Shown here: positions 8,519-17,024 of the stretch, piece after piece | Layout: each line of letters opens with the position of its first letter | Numbering within the stretch: position 1 is the first letter of the stretch | Source of the DNA: Bifidobacterium breve | Lineage (GTDB): Bacteria; Actinomycetota; Actinomycetes; Nanopelagicales; Nanopelagicaceae | Length of the DNA stretch: 64,000 nt | Reading direction: 5' to 3' | NCBI GenBank assembly: GCA_945863115.1 | Contig: CAMAYZ010000005.1 | Coordinates: forward strand, 1 to 64,000 | Translations under genes and position numbers: made by a program | The notes under the pieces: generated by a model | Database searches by the model: none | Seen by the model: the letters and a program-made list of their open reading frames with translations, nothing else | What the model was told of the DNA's origin: nothing

Positions 8519-10078
8519 TTACTTTCCTTCGGCCTCGAGTTGTTGCTTCAAGACCTTCTTTGCAATCTTGCCAGTTGAGTTCAATGGGAACTCGGCAACA
8601 ATGCGAAGGTCTTTTGGCTTCTTATATGAAGCCATTCTAGATTTACAGTGCTCAAGGATGCGAGTTGTTAGTTCGGCATGGTCAACCGTGGAATTTGGAA
8701 CCAGCGTCACCATTGCAGTTACGCGTTGGCCCCACTCGACATCGTGAATTCCCATCACGGCGACTTCTAATACTTCCGGAATTTCGGCGATTACATCTTC
8801 AATTTCACGTGGATAAATGTTGTAACCACCGCTAATAATCATGTCGCCTTTGCGATCAACTAAATACAAGCGATTATCTTCATCGATTCGACCTAGGTCG
8901 CCAGTGTGCAGCCAACCATCGCGAACAGCTTTTGTAACTGTTGCATCTTGGCCAGCCGCTCCGTAATAACCACGCATTACGTGATCGCCTCGAGTTATAA
9001 CTTCACCAATTTCACCAACTGGAACTTCTTTGCCGTTCTCATCAACGATAAGAATTTCGACACCAACGCATGGATTACCCGCGCTAGTAAGAAGTTCTGG
9101 ATTTTCTGACAAACCAAGTGCGTGATCAGCTTCGCTTAAAACGGTTACGGGTGGAATCGCTTCGACTAGACCGTAATACTGAACCATCTTTGTTGTAATT
9201 TTTTCGTGACACTGTTTAATTTGATCTGGTGGCATTGGGGCACCGGCATAACCAAGCATCCGCAAATTCGCCATCTTCTCTTTGGTAATTTCATCTACCG
9301 CTAGAAGTCTGGCGACCATTGTTGGAACTAGCGCAGTTGCATTGCCACCACGATTTTGAATTACATCAATAAATTCTTCTGGATCATATTTAGCAAGAAC
9401 TATCTGTTTTGCACCGAATGTAAAATATGGAAGAACAAAGAGTCCGCTTGTGTGCGTTACAGGACCGGCGTGAACCCAACAATCTGTTTCGTTTGGAATT
9501 CGCCCAAAAATATCTGTAATGATGTTATTCAAACTTGCTGTGCGATTGCGATGTGTTCTGATCGCACCTTTAGGATTTCCAGTCGTTCCTGATGAATAGT
9601 TAAGTGAAACAAAACTATCTGGATCAACTGCGGTAGAAAATGCATGAGACTCTTGTTTTGCTAGGAATGCTTCATAAGGCGTTGTTCCATCATGTTCGCC
9701 ATGAATTAAAATTATGTGATCAACTAATTCTCGAACTGGAGCAGATTCATCCCAAAATTTCGCATCCATGATCAAGACTTTTGCGCCACAGTCATTTGTA
9801 ATTCTTACCCAGTCATTTGGGTGCAAGCGATAATTTAAAGCAACTCGACATAAACCAGCTGTGCTAATTCCTAAATCAGTTTCAATATATGTGCGCTGAT
9901 TCGATTGAAGATCCAGAACCCGATCGCCTGGCGCTAAACCAAGTGCTTTTAAAGCACGAGCTAATTGAAAAATTCGGGACCCGATTTCACCAAATGTCAT
10001 CGCACCTTCTGAACTCTCAACCGCAATTCGATCGCGATACTTTCGAGTTGATCTAGCTACAAGTGTTCCGACATCCAT
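8519..10078 (-). CDS. AMP-forming acyl-CoA synthetase, substrate unknown
   Basis: Class I adenylate-forming enzyme of 519 residues. Motifs: YSSGTTGNPKGAIRTH (P-loop), YYGLVEA, GWLHTGDLG, DMIISGGYNIYPREIE (hinge) and NSTGKIAKK with the catalytic lysine near the C-terminus. It resembles medium-/long-chain and aromatic acid CoA ligases and lacks the N-terminal signature of the anthranilate-CoA ligase at 5439. The gene abuts the mutase stop/start boundary without a gap and shares one base with the ADP-forming synthetase gene upstream, so it is in the same transcript. It could activate a ring-opened dicarboxylic acid or an aryl-acetate; the sequence does not decide. Confidence 0.85.
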   Translation of the reverse strand: MDVGTLVARSTRKYRDRIAVESSEGAMTFGEIGSRIFQLARALKALGLAPGDRVLDLQSNQRTYIETDLGISTAGLCRVALNYRLHPNDWVRITNDCGAKVLIMDAKFWDESAPVRELVDHIILIHGEHDGTTPYEAFLAKQESHAFSTAVDPDSFVSLNYSSGTTGNPKGAIRTHRNRTASLNNIITDIFGRIPNETDCWVHAGPVTHTSGLFVLPYFTFGAKQIVLAKYDPEEFIDVIQNRGGNATALVPTMVARLLAVDEITKEKMANLRMLGYAGAPMPPDQIKQCHEKITTKMVQYYGLVEAIPPVTVLSEADHALGLSENPELLTSAGNPCVGVEILIVDENGKEVPVGEIGEVITRGDHVMRGYYGAAGQDATVTKAVRDGWLHTGDLGRIDEDNRLYLVDRKGDMIISGGYNIYPREIEDVIAEIPEVLEVAVMGIHDVEWGQRVTAMVTLVPNSTVDHAELTTRILEHCKSRMASYKKPKDLRIVAEFPLNSTGKIAKKVLKQQLEAEGK

Positions 10079-12159
10079 TAGTGCTTGCTCCGTTCAGAGG
10101 ATATTGCTGGTGGTGAATAAGCGCTATCAAGCACCCAAGCACCTTCTGGCAAAACTGTTAAGGGGTTAATGTCTAACTCACAACCGCTGGGCCAATCAAT
10201 AACTGCGTCGGTGATTCGTAGCACAGTGTCCACAAATGCATCTCGGTTGCTCGCAGCTGCGCCACGAACCCCGGAAAATAGAATTGCAAGTCGGGTTTCG
10301 TCAATCATTTCATTCACAATTTTTGAGTCAACTGGAAGTAAACGAACCGCAACATCAGAAATAACTTCAGTCAAAATTCCACCAACCCCGATTGTGAGAA
10401 CTTTACCGAGGGAACTAGATGTGATTCCAACAAGAGTTTCTACGCCCTTTGGAACAAAAGTTTCAACTAATACTTTATTGCTTGTGTTTTTATCTGGGCC
10501 AAGGCGAGAAAGCCGTTGATAAGTTTCACTAGCGCTCTGGGAATTTATATCTAGCGCAACTCCACCAGCTTCGCTCTTATGCAATAAACCAGGAATGACT
10601 GCTTTCATTACTGATCGACCACCAACTTTTGCAACTGCGGCAATTGCTTCATCAACGCTATCTACAACAACTGAAAGTGGAACTGGAACACCAACAGAGG
10701 CTAGTGCGCTCTTCAATTGATCTTCGGTCGCTTGGTCAGCAGGAGTTGGAAGTGATTTACAAAGTGGTTTGCGTTCAACGCTATGTGCGGGTTTCGTTGC
10801 AACCCGGAGTGTTTGAAGTGCACGAACTGCACGTTCTGGAGTTGGAAATACTGGAAGCTTTGCTGCTTTAAACAATTTATCTGCTTCCGGCGCCAAGCTC
10901 TGTGAACCTGTTCTTGCAACAACAACTGGAATATCTCGAACACCACGAACCGCACTAAGCGCATTTGCTATGCGATCAACATCGCTTCCAACTAGAACAC
11001 AGAAGGTCGCAACAATTGCATCGACTTCTGGATCCTTAGCAAGCACCTCAACACATTTCTCAAATAAATCTGGTGCGGACATAACAGCTGCAGTTACATC
11101 CACCGGATTCGCGGTATTTCCATAACTCGGGACAATTGCGTCTAAAGCTTCTGTAGTTTTGGGCGAAAGTTTGGCAAGAGTTAGGCCATATTTCTCAAGT
11201 GCGTCGGTTCCTAAAATTCCACTTCCACCAGATGTCGTAATAATCGCAACTCGGTTTCCAACCATTGAAACCTTACTTGCAAAGATACTTCCGGCATCAA
11301 GTAGATGTTCAACATCATCAACACGAACCGCTCCTGAAGAATTAATTGCAGCATCTATAACGCGGTCTTCGGTGGCCAGTGCGCCAGTATGTGACGCTGC
11401 TGCCTCGGCACCTGCTGCGGATCTTCCAGATTTTAAAATTGCAGTGGGTTTCTTTTTGGCAATCTCACGGAGCGCGGTGACATCAGCTAGAGATTCGGCA
11501 TACATCAAAATTGCATCAACGCTTTTATCATCAGCCAACGTTGCTGCAACTTCTAGCGCAGTTACATCAGCTTCATTACCGGTTGTTACTACAAAACCAA
11601 TCGGCAAACTTCGATCAACAGCAAGCGAGTAAATTCCATAACCAAGTGCTCCGGACTGACTCACTAATGCGATGTTTCCACTTTCTAACGGTGTTGTTGG
11701 ACCGGAGAAAACTGGTGAGAACGTTGCCGCTAACTTACTTGCACCACCTGCGGAACCAATGCAGTTTGGCCCTACTAAACGCATACCTGATTTTTTAGCA
11801 ATTGCTAGTAATTCATCTTGAGCAAGTGCCCCTGCTTCATCAGCTTCAGCAAAACCAGAGGACATAACGATTGCTACGCCAACTTCTGCATCAGCACAAT
11901 CTTGAACCGCTTCCTTAACAAAATTAGCTGGAACCATAATCAAGGCGAGATCGATTTTCTTGCCAATATTTTTTACATTTTCAAATGCCTTAAGTCCAAG
12001 AACTTCTCCGCCTTTAGGGTTCACTGGAAATATTTCGCCAGCAAATCCATATTTCTGAAGATATTCCAATGGAAGTCTTCCCATTGCGCCTGCGCGTTCA
12101 GTAGCACCAATAATCGCTACTGATTTAGCTGACCAGAGTGCAGAGATCGAACTTTTCAA
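10078..12159 (-). CDS. ADP-forming acyl-CoA synthetase (fused alpha-beta)
   Basis: NDP-forming acid:CoA ligase of 693 residues in the order CoA-binding domain (SVAIIGATERAG at the N-terminus), succinyl-CoA-ligase-like domains (SQSGALGYG), the phospho-histidine loop SHTGALATED (His257), and a C-terminal ATP-grasp domain (from about residue 465; KAVIPGLLHKSEAGGV). The family converts acyl-CoA, ADP and phosphate to the free acid and ATP, or the reverse. In archaea such enzymes work behind 2-oxoacid:ferredoxin oxidoreductases on arylacetyl-CoA esters, and an IOR pair is present at 19418-23168, so indoleacetyl-CoA is one candidate. Another is energy conservation from succinyl- or propionyl-CoA. 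It overlaps the RidA start by 4 nt. Confidence 0.88.
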   Translation of the reverse strand: MKSSISALWSAKSVAIIGATERAGAMGRLPLEYLQKYGFAGEIFPVNPKGGEVLGLKAFENVKNIGKKIDLALIMVPANFVKEAVQDCADAEVGVAIVMSSGFAEADEAGALAQDELLAIAKKSGMRLVGPNCIGSAGGASKLAATFSPVFSGPTTPLESGNIALVSQSGALGYGIYSLAVDRSLPIGFVVTTGNEADVTALEVAATLADDKSVDAILMYAESLADVTALREIAKKKPTAILKSGRSAAGAEAAASHTGALATEDRVIDAAINSSGAVRVDDVEHLLDAGSIFASKVSMVGNRVAIITTSGGSGILGTDALEKYGLTLAKLSPKTTEALDAIVPSYGNTANPVDVTAAVMSAPDLFEKCVEVLAKDPEVDAIVATFCVLVGSDVDRIANALSAVRGVRDIPVVVARTGSQSLAPEADKLFKAAKLPVFPTPERAVRALQTLRVATKPAHSVERKPLCKSLPTPADQATEDQLKSALASVGVPVPLSVVVDSVDEAIAAVAKVGGRSVMKAVIPGLLHKSEAGGVALDINSQSASETYQRLSRLGPDKNTSNKVLVETFVPKGVETLVGITSSSLGKVLTIGVGGILTEVISDVAVRLLPVDSKIVNEMIDETRLAILFSGVRGAAASNRDAFVDTVLRITDAVIDWPSGCELDINPLTVLPEGAWVLDSAYSPPAISSERSKH

Positions 12160-12551
12160 AGGTTTGCAAACCCTTCAATCTCTAGTAACGCTTCCGCATC
12201 CCAGAGGCGTGTTACGCCAACCAAAGTCATTGCTGGAAAATTCTTGCCAATTAAACGTTGCCAAACTTTTCCAATTTCCCGTGAGTTTGCTCGGTAATCA
12301 GCTGGATCAACAGAATAGATATTTAGCTTTACTAAGTTATCTGGAGTTCCACCAGCAGCACTTAGAGCCGTAAGAAGATTCGTAATGACTTTTTCGAATT
12401 GTTCAACGATTCCGTTTCCTTCGATGACGCCCTCTTTGTTTAGTGCGGTTTGACCAGCAAGAAAAACTAGGGTTCCACCCTCAACAACGACCGCATGTGA
12501 GAATCCAATTGCAGGAGCCATGCTCTCTGGATTAATTTTCTTAGCAACCAT
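12156..12551 (-). CDS. RidA family enamine/imine deaminase
   Basis: Small trimeric-type protein of 131 residues with the RidA core: FLAGQTALNKEGVIEG, GTPDNLVKLNIYSVD, and the C-terminal VTRLWDAEALLEIEG. The arginine in VTRL corresponds to the catalytic Arg105 of E. coli RidA. RidA enzymes hydrolyse 2-aminoacrylate-type enamines and imines. In this operon a fitting substrate is the enamine 2-amino-5-oxocyclohex-1-enecarboxyl-CoA (or its 5-hydroxy form), whose hydrolysis would give the beta-keto ester needed by the BadI-like hydrolase. That role is inference. It overlaps the next gene by 4 nt and follows the SDR gene closely. Confidence 0.88.
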   Translation of the reverse strand: MVAKKINPESMAPAIGFSHAVVVEGGTLVFLAGQTALNKEGVIEGNGIVEQFEKVITNLLTALSAAGGTPDNLVKLNIYSVDPADYRANSREIGKVWQRLIGKNFPAMTLVGVTRLWDAEALLEIEGFANL

Positions 12552-12553
12552 TT

Positions 12554-13303
12554 TTATTCTCCTTTAAGAATTTCTGCTTGGCCAGTTGTATTAGGTAGAT
12601 CGATAAAAGCAATTGCTGCACTTGCGACTTCGGCTGGAGTTAAAAATCTTCCACTAGGTTGCTTGGCTTCAAGCGCTGCTTTTACTTCATTAAAATCTTT
12701 TCCGGTGCGCGCAGCTGCCGCTTCTAATGATCGCTTTGTCATTGGAGTATCTACATAACTTGGGCAGACCGCATTTACGGTGATCCCATACTTACCTAAT
12801 TCTGCTGCAGCGGCTCTTACTAATCCAATTACTCCATGCTTTGCTGCGGTATATGCCGAAACATTTGGCTCACCAATTAGACCAGCAGAACTTGCAATGA
12901 CAATTATTCGCCCAAATTTTGCTTCTTTCATTGCAGGAACTGCAGCTCTCAAATATTGAAATGGCGCAGTTAAATTAATTGCGATCGAGTGTTCCCAAAT
13001 TTCATTAGTAGTTTTATCTATTGGAGCAGCAGCGCCATCGCCAGCATTTAAAATTAAAACATCAATTCCGCCCCAGGCAGAAATAATCTTTTCCAGTGCG
13101 ATATCCGCACTCTTCGAATCTGTAACATCAGCAGGAATTATTAAACTTTTATTAGTTCGCCCCGCAACGATTGCCTCTAAATCCGGCGTAGTTCTGGCGG
13201 TTAACGCAACGCTGTGGCCAGCATCTAATAATTGAGTTGCAATGGCTTCGCCAATTCCGCGACTTGCACCAGTAACGAGAACTCGGAGCGGGGTATTGCT
13301 CAT
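12554..13303 (-). CDS. Short-chain dehydrogenase/reductase (SDR)
   Basis: Classical SDR of 249 residues: TGASRGIG for NAD(P) binding, NAGDG, the Ser of VIASSAG and the catalytic YTAAK. It resembles 3-hydroxyacyl-CoA/3-oxoacyl reductases. The start at 13303 (MSNTPLRVL) is chosen over the longer reading because the Rossmann fold begins there and GGGAGA lies just upstream. It is the first gene of the minus-strand run SDR-RidA-ACD-ligase-mutase. It could interconvert the 5-oxo and 5-hydroxy ring intermediates, or 4-hydroxy- and 4-oxopimeloyl-CoA, in anthranilate degradation; the substrate is not determined by sequence. Confidence 0.85.
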   Translation of the reverse strand: MSNTPLRVLVTGASRGIGEAIATQLLDAGHSVALTARTTPDLEAIVAGRTNKSLIIPADVTDSKSADIALEKIISAWGGIDVLILNAGDGAAAPIDKTTNEIWEHSIAINLTAPFQYLRAAVPAMKEAKFGRIIVIASSAGLIGEPNVSAYTAAKHGVIGLVRAAAAELGKYGITVNAVCPSYVDTPMTKRSLEAAAARTGKDFNEVKAALEAKQPSGRFLTPAEVASAAIAFIDLPNTTGQAEILKGE

Positions 13304-13367
13304 GAATTCTCCCGTCATCTGGAAATCATATTGAAAATAGGGCTTACGTATTTCTTCCGATAGGCAA

Positions 13368-13373
13368 TAATAC
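13368..13373 (+). promoter_or_regulatory. Possible leaderless -10 box (TAATAC) of the thiolase gene
   Basis: TAATAC ends 5 nt before the ATG at 13379. No ribosome binding site is visible. It lacks the final T of the TANNNT pattern, so this is weaker than the other leaderless boxes. Confidence 0.35.
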
Positions 13374-13378
13374 GACAT

Positions 13379-14560
13379 ATGAACCAGAGAGAAGTAATCA
13401 TTGCGGAAGCAGTTCGGAGCCCCTTTGGCCGATATTTTGGTGGATTATCCAAAGTTCGTCCTGATGATTTGCTCGGATTTGCACTCTCCTCGCTTGCAAA
13501 GAAAATTCCTAATCTTGATTTAGACCGTGTTGATGATGTGATGATCGGTGATTCAAATGGAGCCGGTGAAGACAATAGAAATGTTGCTCGCATGGGTTCT
13601 CTGCTTGCTGGATTTCCAGTAACAATCCCAGGTGTAACAATAAATAGATTGTGCGGTTCCGGAGCAGAAGCAATTATTCAGGCTTCACGTGCAATTAGAA
13701 GTGGTGACAGTGATTACATAATTGCTGGCGGTGTTGAAGTAATGAGTAGAGCGCCATGGATTGTTGAACGAACAAGTAAAGAAGAGCCAACAAATCCGGT
13801 TTTTAATCAATCAACAGTTGGTTGGCGGCTTACAAATCCATTATTTCCGGCACATTGGACTGCAAGCTTAGGTAGATGTTCGGAAGAAGTTGCAGAGAGA
13901 TTTAATATTTCAAGACAAGCGCAGGATGAATGGGCTCATCGTTCACATCAATTAGCTGCCGCTGCATGGGATAAGAAATTGCATGAAGGTTTTGTTATTC
14001 CATTTGGTGATGTAGTTAAAGATGAATCAATTCGCGCAGATGGCACGTTAGAAAAGTTGGCGTCGCTTCCTTCAGTTTTCTCAGAAAATGGCGCCGGAAC
14101 GGCCGGTAACTCATCTCCGTTAAATGATGGAACAGTTGCGATGTTAATTACCGATCGCGCTGGAACAGATAACTTGGGGCTAACTGGAATTGGCCGAATT
14201 CTTGGTGCACAAGTAACGGCAACAAATCCAAATGAATTTACCTTGGCTCCGATTTCTGCAATTCATAAAGTTTTGGCGCGCACCGGTAAGAAATTTAGTG
14301 ATATTAAAGTTTGGGAAATTAACGAAGCCTTTGCATCTATGGTTCTGACAGTTCTGCATGAAGTTCCAGAAATTGACCTTGCTAAGGTAAATATCAATGG
14401 TGGCTCGATTGCAATTGGACACCCTGTTGGTGCATCGGCTGCCCGAGTTGTAGTTGATTGCGCCCGAGAATTAAAACGTCAGGGTGGCGGAATAGGTATT
14501 GCCGCTGCATGTATTGGTGTTGGTCTGGGCGTTGCAATAGTTGTAGAAGTCAAAGGGTAA
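13379..14560 (+). CDS. Acetyl-CoA acyltransferase, 3-oxoadipyl-CoA thiolase (PcaF)-like
   Basis: Thiolase of 393 residues with nucleophilic Cys92 (NRLCGSGAEA), GHPVGASAAR (active-site His) and the C-terminal CIGVG cysteine. Segments AGEDNRNVARM and TVGWRLTNPLF closely recall PcaF/PaaJ-type beta-ketoadipyl-CoA thiolases, which handle acyl chains ending in a carboxylate. In the model proposed here it would cleave 2-methyl-3-oxoadipyl-CoA to propionyl-CoA and succinyl-CoA; plain 3-oxoadipyl-CoA is the conventional alternative. The C-terminal motif CIGVGLG departs from the usual CIGGGQG. It is followed 9 nt later by the ring hydrolase gene, so the two are cotranscribed. Confidence 0.9.
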   Translation: MNQREVIIAEAVRSPFGRYFGGLSKVRPDDLLGFALSSLAKKIPNLDLDRVDDVMIGDSNGAGEDNRNVARMGSLLAGFPVTIPGVTINRLCGSGAEAIIQASRAIRSGDSDYIIAGGVEVMSRAPWIVERTSKEEPTNPVFNQSTVGWRLTNPLFPAHWTASLGRCSEEVAERFNISRQAQDEWAHRSHQLAAAAWDKKLHEGFVIPFGDVVKDESIRADGTLEKLASLPSVFSENGAGTAGNSSPLNDGTVAMLITDRAGTDNLGLTGIGRILGAQVTATNPNEFTLAPISAIHKVLARTGKKFSDIKVWEINEAFASMVLTVLHEVPEIDLAKVNINGGSIAIGHPVGASAARVVVDCARELKRQGGGIGIAAACIGVGLGVAIVVEVKG

Positions 14561-14569
14561 AGTGCGCAC

Positions 14570-15373
14570 ATGATCGCAATTAAGGATTTCACTGACGTTA
14601 CCTATACAACCGATAGTGGCGTAGGCATAATTACTATTAATCGACCAGATCGTTACAACGCACTTCGTGGTCGCACTGTTGATGAATTACTTGCAGCATT
14701 TAAATATGCCTGGGTCGATCAAGAAGTTGGTGCCGTTATCTTGACTGGCGCTGGCGAAAAGGCTTTCTGCACTGGCGGCGATCAGAAAGAGCGCGCTCAA
14801 ACTGGTGGTTATGGTGAAACTGAAACTGGAATGTTTGAAATTGAATCACTACACAAACTAATTAGAGCAATTCCAAAACCTGTTATCGCAGCAGTAAATG
14901 GTTTTGCAATCGGCGGTGGACATGTTCTGCACGTGCTCTGCGATCTTTCAATCGCATCTACTAATGCAAAGTTTGGTCAAGTTGGTCCTCGCGTAGGCTC
15001 TTTTGATGCTGGATTTGGTTCTGCCTATTTAGCTCGCGTTGTTGGCGAAAAACGTGCCCGCGAAATTTGGTTTCTCTGCGAACAATATGATCCAGAAACA
15101 GCTGAACGTTGGGGCTTAGTAAATAAAGTTGTTGCACCAGATCAATTAATGGCGGCATCGATGGAATGGGCAAAGAAAGTTGCTGCGCTATCTCCTACTG
15201 CGCTTAAAGCTTTGAAGCATTCATTCAATGCTGACTCTGATCACATTATGGGAATTCAATCACTGGCTTTCGATGTTCTCGATCTTTATACAAAGACAGA
15301 TGAGGCAAAAGAAGGTGGCGCTGCATTTACCGAAAAGCGTGCACCAGACTATTCAAAATTCCGAAAGAATTAG
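14570..15373 (+). CDS. BadI/MenB-like crotonase, probable ring-opening beta-ketoacyl-CoA hydrolase
   Basis: Crotonase-fold protein of 267 residues. AFCTGGDQ (about 66-72), AIGGGHVLH (oxyanion hole) and GPRVGSFDAGFGS (about 139-151) place it with the C-C bond-handling crotonases. These are BadI, which hydrolytically opens 2-ketocyclohexanecarboxyl-CoA to pimeloyl-CoA, and MenB, dihydroxynaphthoyl-CoA synthase. The short loop after GGDQ and the TDEAKEGG tail look closer to BadI; GSFD and SKFRKN look MenB-like. No other menaquinone gene is nearby, whereas thiolase and anthraniloyl-CoA genes are. I infer retro-Dieckmann hydrolysis of a 2-oxocyclohexanecarboxyl-CoA derived from anthraniloyl-CoA. 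The stop overlaps the convergent TDO gene by 4 nt. Confidence 0.85.
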   Translation: MIAIKDFTDVTYTTDSGVGIITINRPDRYNALRGRTVDELLAAFKYAWVDQEVGAVILTGAGEKAFCTGGDQKERAQTGGYGETETGMFEIESLHKLIRAIPKPVIAAVNGFAIGGGHVLHVLCDLSIASTNAKFGQVGPRVGSFDAGFGSAYLARVVGEKRAREIWFLCEQYDPETAERWGLVNKVVAPDQLMAASMEWAKKVAALSPTALKALKHSFNADSDHIMGIQSLAFDVLDLYTKTDEAKEGGAAFTEKRAPDYSKFRKN

Positions 15374-16080
15374 TTTTCGCCTTCTTCAGCAATCGCATAA
15401 TTTGTAAGATCGGTTCGGGCATCCCAAAGTTCTGGAAAGAATGTAAAGCTATTTAGTCTGGCCAGAATTTCAACTGGAGTTCCTTGAGTTCCGGAAACTT
15501 TTAAGCCAATACTTCTTTCAACAACTTTGAAGTGTCGGTGGCGCCACAAATACATGCGTTCATCAAGTTCTACCAAAGCTTCGGCAAGTAGGTAAATATC
15601 TTCGAACTCGGTATGACGAACAAAGAGTTGCACGAGATCTAAGTTAGCTGCTGCGAGTAAACGCTTAAACTCAACACCTAGACCTGGAATGGCCTTGCGA
15701 ATCGAATTCATACCTGGTGAGTCAAAGCCAGAACCATGCCCAAGTGCGCGACGGACCTGTTGATAATCCCAAGGTGACATCTGTTCCAACATATCTAAGG
15801 CATCATGGCAAAATTTAATGTCCAACATCATGCGCGGAAATAGGCGAAGTGCTGCGCGAATTTCATCTTTCTTTAAATGCTCAAGGGCTTGAATGGCTTC
15901 TGCTGTGCAATGTTTTAGCCAAATTTCAGAGGTCTGATGAACAACTGTAAAAAGTAATTCGTCACGGTGCTTCCAAGTTTCAGGAACTGGTTGCAGATTT
16001 AATAATTCAACTGTGCGGATGTAACGCTCGTAATCCGAGTTCCCTGCACCTTCCAAGATTTGATCGGGACCGTATGCCAT
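15370..16080 (-). CDS. Tryptophan 2,3-dioxygenase family protein, atypical active site
   Basis: All-helical heme protein of the TDO family (236 residues, shorter than the usual roughly 260-280). DELLFTVVHQTSEIWLKH matches the N-terminal substrate helix, and RMYLWRHRHFKVVER carries the proximal heme histidine. With kynureninase and a formamidase in the same island, a role converting tryptophan to N-formylkynurenine is expected. Two deviations are visible. The residue just before DELLF is Arg where TDOs have the active-site His (His sits one place earlier), and the GTGGS substrate loop is replaced by SGTQGTPVEIL. A related heme oxygenase acting on another indole or aromatic compound is therefore possible. 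AAGGA lies about 8 nt before the start. Confidence 0.8.
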   Translation of the reverse strand: MAYGPDQILEGAGNSDYERYIRTVELLNLQPVPETWKHRDELLFTVVHQTSEIWLKHCTAEAIQALEHLKKDEIRAALRLFPRMMLDIKFCHDALDMLEQMSPWDYQQVRRALGHGSGFDSPGMNSIRKAIPGLGVEFKRLLAAANLDLVQLFVRHTEFEDIYLLAEALVELDERMYLWRHRHFKVVERSIGLKVSGTQGTPVEILARLNSFTFFPELWDARTDLTNYAIAEEGEN

Positions 16081-16105
16081 TTTCTATTCCTTCTACTAGT
16101 GGAGC

Positions 16106-16882
16106 TTAGTTGGGCATCATCCGGCCACCGTTTACATCTAAAACGGTTCCGGTTATGAATGAGGATTCGTCACTTGCTAAAAACAAAACGGGATCAACAC
16201 ACTCTTGTAACTTTGGCATTCTTCCAAGTGGAATTGCATCAATTACTTCTGCTTGGTCAGCTTCACTCATATCGTTAAACATGCCTTCAAGCCGATCAGT
16301 TAGAAATAATCCGGGAGCAATTGCATTTACTCGAATTCCAAATTCGCCAACTTCTTTGGCAAGGCGACGAGTTAAACCAAGTATTGCAGCCTTAGCAGTT
16401 GCGTATGGAACTCCTGTAACAGGGCTAGCACTCCTGCCGCCAATAGAAGAAAAGGTAACTATGGAACCGCCACCAGCTTTTTTCATATGTGGAATCGCAG
16501 CGCGAGCGCAGTTAAATGTGCCCTTTACATTTACATCTAAAACTAAATCAAAATCTTCATCTGAAATATCATCAAGGTCCCGCGGTGTGCCAAGTGATCC
16601 ACCAGCCGCTGCGATTAAAACATCTACGCTTCCGAGAGCTTTAGCTAATTCATTTACCGCCGTAGTCACAGATTTAGAATCGCGCACATCAACTTTTTGG
16701 CCTGCCGCATTTCCACCGCTTGCCTTTAACTCTGAAACGAGAGATTGAATCGCAACCTCATTTGTATCGAGGATTCCAACGCTTCCGCCTTGAGCAATGA
16801 CACTTCTGGCAATCTGACTTCCAAGCCCACCGGCGCCACCGGTGATTAATATGCTTTTGCCGCTGAAGCGATTGGTATTCAT
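16106..16882 (-). CDS. Short-chain dehydrogenase/reductase (FabG/BadH-like)
   Basis: Classical SDR of 258 residues: TGGAGGLG, DVRD, AAAGG, FSSIGG and the catalytic YATAK, ending in VLDVNGG. The overall pattern resembles FabG and the alicyclic CoA-ester dehydrogenase BadH (2-hydroxycyclohexanecarboxyl-CoA dehydrogenase). Divergent from the aminobenzoyl-CoA monooxygenase/reductase gene and cotranscribed with the TDO-like gene (25-nt gap). A role in adjusting the ring hydroxyl/keto state is plausible. The start at 16882 (MNTNRFSG) is preferred because TAAGGT lies 7 nt upstream. Confidence 0.85.
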   Translation of the reverse strand: MNTNRFSGKSILITGGAGGLGSQIARSVIAQGGSVGILDTNEVAIQSLVSELKASGGNAAGQKVDVRDSKSVTTAVNELAKALGSVDVLIAAAGGSLGTPRDLDDISDEDFDLVLDVNVKGTFNCARAAIPHMKKAGGGSIVTFSSIGGRSASPVTGVPYATAKAAILGLTRRLAKEVGEFGIRVNAIAPGLFLTDRLEGMFNDMSEADQAEVIDAIPLGRMPKLQECVDPVLFLASDESSFITGTVLDVNGGRMMPN

Positions 16883-16889
16883 GTGACTA

Positions 16890-16895
16890 ACCTTA
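16890..16895 (-). promoter_or_regulatory. Leaderless -10 box (TAAGGT) of the SDR/TDO-like operon
   Basis: TANNNT hexamer on the minus strand ending 7 nt before the ATG at 16882. Confidence 0.55.
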
Positions 16896-16959
16896 ACTTG
16901 CCCATGGCCCAAATCCAATGCTTATTCTGGGTAGAGAAATAAGGTCGCCTCGCCTATTA

Positions 16960-16973
16960 TTGACGATAGTCAA
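16960..16973. promoter_or_regulatory. Candidate operator TTGACGATAGTCAA
   Basis: Inverted repeat TTGAC-N4-GTCAA between the divergent SDR gene and the monooxygenase/reductase gene, 51 nt before the latter's start. Near-identical sites occur at 23325, 25886 and 32366 in other intergenic regions of the island. Candidate binding site for the PaaX-type regulator at 27888-28766 (inference). Confidence 0.55.
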
Positions 16974-17024
16974 ATAACTGTCATGCCATTTGGGCAGTTT
17001 TATCGAGGGGCAATGGTTTAGAAG

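Noticed and set aside
4668-13378. Shared decamer ATATGTCGTA upstream of meaB and, inverted, upstream of the thiolase gene
   Set aside because: Only two copies, overlapping -10 regions at different distances; may be chance in AT-rich promoters.
16110-16748. A 212-codon open frame on the plus strand opposite the SDR gene
   Set aside because: No recognisable domain; the SDR on the minus strand is unmistakable.
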